Shown here: positions 58,088 to 64,000 of the stretch, in pieces | Numbering within the stretch: the stretch's first letter is position 1 | Layout: each line of letters opens with the position of its first letter | Assembly (NCBI GenBank): GCA_963589785.1 | Contig: CAVAMJ010000003.1 | Span: forward strand, 1-64,000 | Length of the DNA stretch: 64,000 nucleotides | Direction of reading: 5' to 3' | From: SIG603 sp963589785 | Lineage (GTDB): Bacteria; Bacillota; Clostridia; Oscillospirales; Acutalibacteraceae | The notes under the pieces: generated by a model | Database searches by the model: none | What the model saw: the letters and a program-made list of their open reading frames with translations, nothing else | Told to the model about the DNA's origin: nothing | Position numbers and translations under genes: made by a program

Positions 58088-60346
58088 ATGGAACTGTCAC
58101 CGGGAACAAAGCTTAATAAATACAAAATAATAAGAACTCTCGGTCACGGCGGTTTTGCTTTCACGTACGAGGCTGTGAACGAGCCGATAGGACTTCGCGT
58201 CTGCATAAAGGAGCTTGACGAGTTTGGTGCAGAGGAGGGGAAAGTCTTAAACTCCGTCAGCTGTGAGAATGTCGTTCGTGTGCTTGATTATTTTGAGGAG
58301 AACGAGAAAAACTATCTTGTTCTCGAGTATCTGGACGGTCAGACTCTCGGTCAATATGTCTCAGAAAACGGCAGAATAGAGTCCGATAAGCTTTTTTCTC
58401 TGTCGAAACAACTGATAAAGGCACTGGAACAGGTGCACGGCAAAGGACTTATTCACCGTGATATTGCACCGGACAACATAATGATTGTCTCAGAGAAAGA
58501 TAATGATATAGAAAATGCCCGTCTAAAGCTATTTGACTTCGGAACGGCGAGGCGAATGGGCAAGAAAAATTACACCAGTGTCCTCAAAGATGGATTCACA
58601 CCGATTGAACAGCTGGCAGGAGAGAAAAATCAAGGCGCATACACGGATATTTACGCTCTTTGTGCAACTCTTTATTATTGCTTGACGGGAAAGAAGCCTG
58701 AGTCCGCTTACAGCAGACTTCTCGATGACAGCCTAAAAAAGCCGTCTGAACTTGGAATTGCGATAGACCCACGGCTCGAAAAAATCCTGATGAAAGGTCT
58801 TGCGGTGAAGACCGAAGACAGATACCAAAGTGCTAAAGAGCTTTTATCCGATGTCGAAAAGGTATTGCCTGATAAAAATTCTGAACTTACGGCTATTGAT
58901 GTTCCGAAAAAGAAAAAGTCGGCGAAATTCAAAATAAGCTTATGCTGCGTGATGCTTCTGATAGTCGGAATTTTGTCGGCAGTGATGATTAAAAATTATA
59001 ATCAATCATATATGCGGTATGATTCTGAGACTATGTATAAAATCACTCTCACACCGTCAGAGGATTTCACCGTTGCCGGTTACAACAAATCAATAACGAT
59101 ACTCGAAGAAAGGCTCAAGCTGTTCGCCAAAAACAGCGGAAAATATTCTCTTGAAGAAAACGGCGGAACGCTCACTCTTTTACTTAATAAATCTGATTTC
59201 CCGCAGAATGAAACTACCGATACTGATTACAAAGTAACAGAAGCTACCTATGATTCTATCCCCGAATATATTCTTCGTGCATATCTCACGAGGGCGGTAT
59301 CGCTTGAGCTTGAATCAAAAAACAGTGACGAGAGCATAGAACTCGATCAAACAAAGGATATAAGCGTAACTTTGGAAAATTCTTACGAGTCGGGAACTAC
59401 GCTTGATGTCAATTTCAGCGAGGAGTTTTTAAAGGAGAATGAAGCTGTGCTCGATAGCTTTGGGAATGATTATTCTCTAAAACAAGATTCCGAAAGCTCT
59501 CCGCCCGTCACACCGTACACCACGAAACCCAAGGAGGACGGGAGCGGATTTTATCTTGTAAGTGACGACAGCGAGGCTCTCTCTGAGCTTTTACTTTATA
59601 ATCTCACGCATGAACCGCTTGAAAACAGCTTTAATATATGGATAGAGGAGCAAACAATATGGCAGGAGGACGAAGCGCAGTTCGGAGAATATCAAGTAAA
59701 AGAAAATGAGATTTCAGACGAAAAAGCTGTTACTGCATACACTTACGGGGTTATGACCGACGGTGAATTTCTCGATTATTACAGCGTTTTGAGAAATAGA
59801 CTTGATTGTCTCGGTACAAAATATTCTTTAGGTGAGGCAGATCCGCTTTCTTGTGTAACAAGCGGATGCATGGCGAATATATATTCCTTTGCCGCCGTGA
59901 AAACAACCGACACAAGACTATATAATACCGATATTATAAACTTACTTCTTTTAAGCAAAAAGTTTTATCTAATCACAGAAAAAGGCGAGTTTTCTGATGA
60001 TTATATTTTGAGCAGTTACAGCAGTTATAATTCCGATAAGGCTCTGAGCGTGAACGATTATGCGCTTTCAAAAAAGCTGAGCGATAAGAAAGAGAAGGTC
60101 TATCTTGCTTATCTTAATAATTATGACCAAACTTATCTTATGGTCGGAAAATATGATGAAGCGGACGACTGCTTTAAATTCACGAATTTTGCAAACGGCG
60201 ATGCGGTAAGCGAAGATAACGAATGGGTGATGGCTCTTATTGATCTTTGTATAAACAATCAGCCGCCGACTGATGTGGACGCTTACGACATAAAAGCAGA
60301 AAATGAGGAAGATTTAAAAGAAATCGGACTGTTTGAAGAAAAATGA
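58088..60346 (+). CDS. Transmembrane Ser/Thr protein kinase with SecD-like external region
   Basis: In this 752-residue protein residues ~10-265 are a Hanks-type kinase: glycine loop LGHGGFAFTY, K41, HRDIAPDN (D125), DFGTAR (D150) and an activation segment with FTPIEQL. A basic juxtamembrane stretch and one membrane segment (about 283-302) follow. The ~450-residue external part has SITILEERLKLFAKN and SVLRNRLDCLGTKYSLGE, patterns that resemble the P1 head of SecD. There are no PASTA repeats. It lies third in an operon with two unknown genes. Confidence 0.9.
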   Translation: MELSPGTKLNKYKIIRTLGHGGFAFTYEAVNEPIGLRVCIKELDEFGAEEGKVLNSVSCENVVRVLDYFEENEKNYLVLEYLDGQTLGQYVSENGRIESDKLFSLSKQLIKALEQVHGKGLIHRDIAPDNIMIVSEKDNDIENARLKLFDFGTARRMGKKNYTSVLKDGFTPIEQLAGEKNQGAYTDIYALCATLYYCLTGKKPESAYSRLLDDSLKKPSELGIAIDPRLEKILMKGLAVKTEDRYQSAKELLSDVEKVLPDKNSELTAIDVPKKKKSAKFKISLCCVMLLIVGILSAVMIKNYNQSYMRYDSETMYKITLTPSEDFTVAGYNKSITILEERLKLFAKNSGKYSLEENGGTLTLLLNKSDFPQNETTDTDYKVTEATYDSIPEYILRAYLTRAVSLELESKNSDESIELDQTKDISVTLENSYESGTTLDVNFSEEFLKENEAVLDSFGNDYSLKQDSESSPPVTPYTTKPKEDGSGFYLVSDDSEALSELLLYNLTHEPLENSFNIWIEEQTIWQEDEAQFGEYQVKENEISDEKAVTAYTYGVMTDGEFLDYYSVLRNRLDCLGTKYSLGEADPLSCVTSGCMANIYSFAAVKTTDTRLYNTDIINLLLLSKKFYLITEKGEFSDDYILSSYSSYNSDKALSVNDYALSKKLSDKKEKVYLAYLNNYDQTYLMVGKYDEADDCFKFTNFANGDAVSEDNEWVMALIDLCINNQPPTDVDAYDIKAENEEDLKEIGLFEEK

Positions 60347-60381
60347 AAAAAGCTTTGGGCATTAAGCCCAAAGCTTTTTTC
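60345..60381. terminator. Perfect bidirectional terminator after the kinase operon
   Basis: AAAAAAGCTTTGGGC pairs perfectly with GCCCAAAGCTTTTTT around ATTAA. It serves both the kinase operon and the convergent transporter gene. Confidence 0.95.
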
Positions 60382-60399
60382 TGTGCTGTATATTGCATG

Positions 60400-61344
60400 T
60401 TACACCAAACCAAAGGATTTTAAGATAAATATACCAATGGTCATCGTAATAACGGTAAGAAGCGAGGTTGCCATGACAAGTCCTGCGCCAAGTTCAGCAT
60501 CGCCACCCATTTGCTCTGTCATGATATAGCTGTTTGTAGCAGACGGAACTGCATGCATGACAAATATAGTTGCGATTGCTTCGCCCCTGAATCCGAGGAG
60601 AACAGCAAGTGTCGTGAATACGGCAGGCGCAAAGACGATTTTGATGAGCGTGCCGAGGACAATTCCTTTCGGCTTTTTCTTGAAGGTTTCCGGCTTGAGG
60701 TTAGCGCCTATCAAGAGAAGTGCAAGCGGAGTCGAAAGCTGAGCGAGATAAGAGAGAGTTTTGTCTATCATGCTCGGCATTTGAATCTGGAGAAGTGAGA
60801 AAGGAATTCCGATGACTATTGCGATAATCAAGGGGTTTTTGATGATATTGATAAGCTGAGTTTTAATAGACGGCTTCTTTCCGCTTGGGTCGTAGTAGGA
60901 AAGAACGATGACCGCCAAAATCGAATAAATCGGAATTACAAATGCGATGACGAGAACAGAGCACGGCAAAGTAGATGTTCCGAGAAGATTCGATAAAATC
61001 GCAAGACCGACATAGGCGAAGTTTCCTCTGTAAGCGCCGTGGACGGTTGCAGAAATCTGCGAGCGTTCCTTGATGACGAGCGGCGTGACGAGCCATGCCA
61101 AGAAGAATACCGCTAAGGTTGTGCCGACTACATAGAGAACGAATTTTAAGTCAAATCCGCTTTTAAGGTCAGAACCGGCAACGCTTCTGAAAAGCGAGCA
61201 CGGCAATGCGTAGTAGAAAACAAGCGTGGATGCTTTCGAGCGAAATTCCTTCGTGAGGAGTCCCTTGCGCTTGAGAAAATAGCCGAGTACGATGATGAAG
61301 AAGATGGGCAAAACAATGTTTGCACTGAAAATGAAATTAGACAT
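60400..61344 (-). CDS. AEC family (auxin efflux carrier-type) transporter
   Basis: The 314-residue membrane protein has about ten segments in two repeats, with IVLPIFFIIVLGYFLKRKG near the start and TPLALLLIGANLKPETF before the second half. Bacterial AEC members carry malate or other small acids. I chose ATG 61344 (MSNFIFSANI) with AAGGGAG 7 bases upstream; the open frame runs 21 codons further without a site. Confidence 0.88.
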   Translation of the reverse strand: MSNFIFSANIVLPIFFIIVLGYFLKRKGLLTKEFRSKASTLVFYYALPCSLFRSVAGSDLKSGFDLKFVLYVVGTTLAVFFLAWLVTPLVIKERSQISATVHGAYRGNFAYVGLAILSNLLGTSTLPCSVLVIAFVIPIYSILAVIVLSYYDPSGKKPSIKTQLINIIKNPLIIAIVIGIPFSLLQIQMPSMIDKTLSYLAQLSTPLALLLIGANLKPETFKKKPKGIVLGTLIKIVFAPAVFTTLAVLLGFRGEAIATIFVMHAVPSATNSYIMTEQMGGDAELGAGLVMATSLLTVITMTIGIFILKSFGLV

Positions 61345-61482
61345 ATTAGTCTCCCTTAAGTACTGTCTTTCTTTTTTTGTTGACAAGTATAAACTCATAT
61401 TGTTCATAAATCAATACTAATAAAAATGACAGTTAGCGAAAACAATAGCTATTTTCTATCGATTAAAAATCATCATCTGACG

Positions 61483-61511
61483 TTGAGAACATCAAAAAAC
61501 TGATGTATAAT
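61483..61511 (+). promoter_or_regulatory. uxuA: uxuA promoter with inverted repeat in the spacer
   Basis: TTGAGA (61483-61488) and TATAAT (61506-61511) are 17 bases apart. The spacer starts with ACATCA and ends in TGATGT (61489-61494, 61501-61506), a 6-6-6 inverted repeat in the position of a repressor operator. Confidence 0.75.
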
Positions 61512-61576
61512 TGATATGGAAATGGTCAAAAGGAGCAGTTTAGAAGCCTTGCGACTAAGTAATAAGGAGTGGTAAT

Positions 61577-62665
61577 ATGCCGATGAAAATGGGTTGGCGA
61601 TGGTACGGAGAGGGAAACGACCCGATTACTCTCTCTGACATCAAACAAATTCCCGGAGTGACAAGCATAGTCTGGGCGCTTCACAGAAAGATGCCCGGTG
61701 AAATCTGGGAGAAAGAAGAAATTAAAGCCGAGGTAGAGAAAATCCACGCATACGGATTTGATGCCGAGGTGGTGGAGTCGGTCAATGTTCACGATGATAT
61801 CAAAATCGGTAAGCCGACAAGAGATGCGCTGATTGAGAACTACAAGACCTGTATCAGAAACTTAGGAAAATACGGAGTTAAAGTTATCTGCTACAACTTC
61901 ATGCCGATTTTCGACTGGACAAGAACAGATCTTTTTCACCCTGTCGGTGACGGATCGACCGCACTTTTCTATCAGAAGGATATGATAAAGGACGACTACA
62001 AGGCTATGGCTGAGTACATCATGAGCTTCACGGAGAAATTCGGAATGACCTTCCCCGGCTGGGAGCCTGAAAGAATGGCTAAGCTTGACGAGCTTTTTAA
62101 AGCCTATGCACCTGTAACCAAAGAGATGCTCTGGGATAACCTTTTCTATTTCCTTAAAGCGATTATGCCGACCTGTGAGGAGGCCGGTGTAAAAATGGCT
62201 ATTCACATGGACGATCCGCCATGGGATATTTTCGGACTGCCGAGACTTATGGTAGACGATGCCGCTTGCGGCAAGCTTTTGACGACAATAGATCATCCGT
62301 GCAACTGCCTTACCTTGTGCACGGGCAGTCTTAATGCTAACCCTGAGAACAACTGCGCAGAAATTGCGGCGCACTATGCCGACAGAATAGCTTTTGCTCA
62401 CATAAGAAATATTCATCATTTCCCGAACGGAGATTTCTCCGAGGCGGCTCACCGTGACTCATGCGGTGAAACGGGAATAATAGATATTCTAAGGGCACTT
62501 CATGCGGCTAAGTGGGAGGGCTACATCAGACCGGACCACGGCAGACAGCTTTGGGAGGAGGGCCCCGGAGTTTGCCGCCCCGGTTACGGAAAATATGACC
62601 GTGCACTCGGAACGCAGTATATGCTTGGGGTGTGGGATCTTCTCGATAAGCTTGAGCAAAACTAA
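61577..62665 (+). CDS. uxuA: Mannonate dehydratase
   Basis: The 362-residue enzyme converts D-mannonate to 2-keto-3-deoxygluconate in hexuronate (glucuronate) breakdown. Recognisable parts are MKMGWRWYGEGNDPITL at the start, ICYNFMPIFDWTRTDL, MAIHMDDPPWDIFGLPR and the tail YIRPDHGRQLWEE. It has full family length and starts after AAGGAGTGGTAAT. No other uronate genes are in the window. Confidence 0.95.
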   Translation: MPMKMGWRWYGEGNDPITLSDIKQIPGVTSIVWALHRKMPGEIWEKEEIKAEVEKIHAYGFDAEVVESVNVHDDIKIGKPTRDALIENYKTCIRNLGKYGVKVICYNFMPIFDWTRTDLFHPVGDGSTALFYQKDMIKDDYKAMAEYIMSFTEKFGMTFPGWEPERMAKLDELFKAYAPVTKEMLWDNLFYFLKAIMPTCEEAGVKMAIHMDDPPWDIFGLPRLMVDDAACGKLLTTIDHPCNCLTLCTGSLNANPENNCAEIAAHYADRIAFAHIRNIHHFPNGDFSEAAHRDSCGETGIIDILRALHAAKWEGYIRPDHGRQLWEEGPGVCRPGYGKYDRALGTQYMLGVWDLLDKLEQN

Positions 62666-62669
62666 ACAC

Positions 62670-62712
62670 AAAAACGGCTCGGACAAACCATTTGATTTGC
62701 CCGAGCCATTCT
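62670..62712. terminator. Terminator between uxuA and the convergent GH3 gene
   Basis: GGCTCGG (62676-62682) pairs with CCGAGCC (62701-62707), with CAAA/TTTG extending the stem. The T run is better on the minus strand, so it mainly ends the GH3 gene. Confidence 0.78.
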
Positions 62713-62744
62713 ATATTGGAGGTCGTGTAGCTTTTTATTTTGAA

Positions 62745-64000
62745 TTATCTTGATGGTTTTGTGAGTGCCGGTACGTAGTATTTCTCAACTCTGTCGTCCT
62801 TGATTACACCTGAGTAGTTAAGTCCATAAGCAAAGTCATACTTGTTGCCGACGGAATCTGTGTAGCACTCCATGTCACGAGGAGTATCCTCGCACTGTCT
62901 TTCGACATCGTCCATGTCCTTTGGCATCTGCATCGGAAGAAGTCCGCTTGGCTCGCTGACACCTGCGACAATCTGAGCGAGTGCCTCGGATGAAGCTGTT
63001 CCTCCGCCGTAGTTGGATGGTTGTGAGAATGTTACGACTATGCCGTCAACTTCTTTTTCGAACTCATGGAAGCACATCGGTCTGCCCATGAACATTGCGA
63101 CAACGCTCGGAACGCCGATTTTCTTTGCCATTGCGGCGGCTTCGAGAATCTGATCAAGCTGTTCGGGGTTTGTTGTGAGAGCTGTCTCTCCGAAGTAGGA
63201 ACGGTTCTCTTTTGTTCCGTCAGGGAGAGTGTTTCCGGCGATAGAAACTTTTCTTACATATGGTCCGTCTGCGACATACTTGCCGTACTGGCGTGTGATA
63301 GGAACGAATTTCATGTTATCGGGATCTCTGCCGTCCTGTGGGAACGAGTTGCCCGGCTCTTTTGCTGGAATGAGAACGAGATCAACTCCCTTTAACTCAT
63401 CCTCTGTGAGTCTTGTGATCTCTGTTCCGTCAACATGGTCGGTCACTACGTCAAAGTATTTCTCCATGGTCTCAATGCTGATAGGATAGCTTACCTTAGC
63501 GTCTGTGATGACCAAGCCTCTTACGTGGTCCATGTCCTTGTGGGGTGCTTCGTAAAGTGCGGGCACATAGACCTTGATTCTCTTGTAATGCGGTACAATG
63601 GCTGAGTTTTCGTTCTTAACCATGACAACAGCCTTGACCTGTGCTTTTAATGCTTCCTCCTGCTTGTCCTCGGAGTTAACGTCGGCAAGTGCGGCTTTCT
63701 CGTCAAGGTACGGATTTTCAAATAAACCTGTGAGGAAATATCCCTGAAGAAGTCTTTTTGCGCTTGTTGCAAAGGCGTTGTCCATGAACTCCTTGCCGAC
63801 TTTTTCACATCCGAAATTGTAAGCGTCTATGAGAACCTGAGGATTTGAGCAGCCGCCCATCTGGTCGACACCGCACATGATAGCCATGAATGCTCTCTCG
63901 CCCGGGGTGACATCGCTTCTCTCAATGTATTCGCCCCAGCCCTGGTATCTTCTGCCCTCGTTCATGCCCTCGTTGAGAACCATCCAGTCGGTGCAGACAA
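62745..64000 (-). CDS. GH3 glycoside hydrolase, C-terminal part (cut by window end)
   Basis: The frame stays open to the window edge. The first visible codons read VCTDW, the GH3 nucleophile motif (D at about 63989-63987), so the catalytic Asp is just inside. What follows is the end of the barrel and the C-terminal sandwich (AVVMVKNENSAIVP, SYFGETALTTNPEQL, FSQPSNYGGGTASSEALAQ, GLLPMQMP) and a short tail. A FnIII-like domain seems absent or short. It is likely a beta-glucosidase or beta-xylosidase. The N-terminal half lies outside. Confidence 0.88.
   Translation of the reverse strand, partial: VCTDWMVLNEGMNEGRRYQGWGEYIERSDVTPGERAFMAIMCGVDQMGGCSNPQVLIDAYNFGCEKVGKEFMDNAFATSAKRLLQGYFLTGLFENPYLDEKAALADVNSEDKQEEALKAQVKAVVMVKNENSAIVPHYKRIKVYVPALYEAPHKDMDHVRGLVITDAKVSYPISIETMEKYFDVVTDHVDGTEITRLTEDELKGVDLVLIPAKEPGNSFPQDGRDPDNMKFVPITRQYGKYVADGPYVRKVSIAGNTLPDGTKENRSYFGETALTTNPEQLDQILEAAAMAKKIGVPSVVAMFMGRPMCFHEFEKEVDGIVVTFSQPSNYGGGTASSEALAQIVAGVSEPSGLLPMQMPKDMDDVERQCEDTPRDMECYTDSVGNKYDFAYGLNYSGVIKDDRVEKYYVPALTKPSR

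Overview
The window looks like chromosomal DNA of an anaerobic, low-to-mid GC Gram-positive (Bacillota, class Clostridia, probably Oscillospiraceae/Ruminococcus-like). The pointers are glgC-glgD-glgA, RNase Y, energy-coupling-factor (ECF) vitamin transporters, LytTR/GHKL and Rrf2 regulators, several GH3 glucosidases, abundant TTG starts behind strong AGGAGG-like ribosome binding sites, and SigA-type promoters (TTGACA-17-TATAAT). The genus call is inference. I saw no rRNA, tRNA, CRISPR array, transposase or prophage.

Layout. 1-3.1 kb: a tandem array of small secreted proteins of two unknown families, with near-identical signal peptides and gene relics between copies. 3.2-7.3 kb: an S58-type peptidase, a membrane protein, a shortened MocR-like regulator, and two ECF S components divergent from it. 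7.4-16.3 kb: a sulfur island with an IscR-like Rrf2 gene, cysK, an O-acetylhomoserine sulfhydrylase gene, a CymR-like Rrf2 gene, a taurine/sulfonate-type ABC transporter and two DUF1847 proteins. Two promoters here have an identical layout from -35 to the start of a tiny leader ORF. One leader peptide ends in Cys. The other has 16 Cys/Met in 35 residues and is followed by an intrinsic terminator, which suggests sulfur-amino-acid attenuation. 16.4-26.7 kb: a LytTR/GHKL two-component pair and a glucoside region with an inverted-domain membrane-bound GH3, a membrane protein, a lipoprotein, a classical GH3 and a GtrA-like protein.

27.3-35.5 kb: phosphate genes pstSCAB-phoU, a HAD phosphatase, an NptA-like Na/Pi cotransporter and a PhoB-like regulator. 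pstS and the cotransporter share TTTACA repeats at helical-turn spacing. 35.6-40.8 kb: a cysteine-rich protein, asparaginase, rny, and a cobalamin-riboswitch unit encoding a membrane-anchored DUF4430 (transcobalamin-like) protein plus an ECF S component; then a PHP phosphoesterase. 40.9-48.6 kb: an OYE-like flavoprotein, glycogen synthesis (glgC, glgD, glgA), a Gfo/Idh/MocA oxidoreductase and a zinc-ribbon membrane protein. 48.7-51 kb: an apparent SOS operon with LexA-like boxes, a 21-residue hydrophobic peptide, Pol IV and a TIGR03915-type protein. 51-56.4 kb: polysaccharide glycosyltransferases, an M29 aminopeptidase and an AI-2E/PerM-type transporter. 56.5-60.3 kb: two unknown proteins and a transmembrane Ser/Thr kinase. 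60.4-64 kb: an AEC transporter, uxuA and the C-terminal part of a GH3 enzyme cut by the window edge.

The strongest candidates for something undescribed are the paired sulfur leader peptides with shared promoter and operator layout, the SOS-linked membrane micropeptide coupled to Pol IV, the tandem secreted-protein array, and the kinase operon with a SecD-like external domain.
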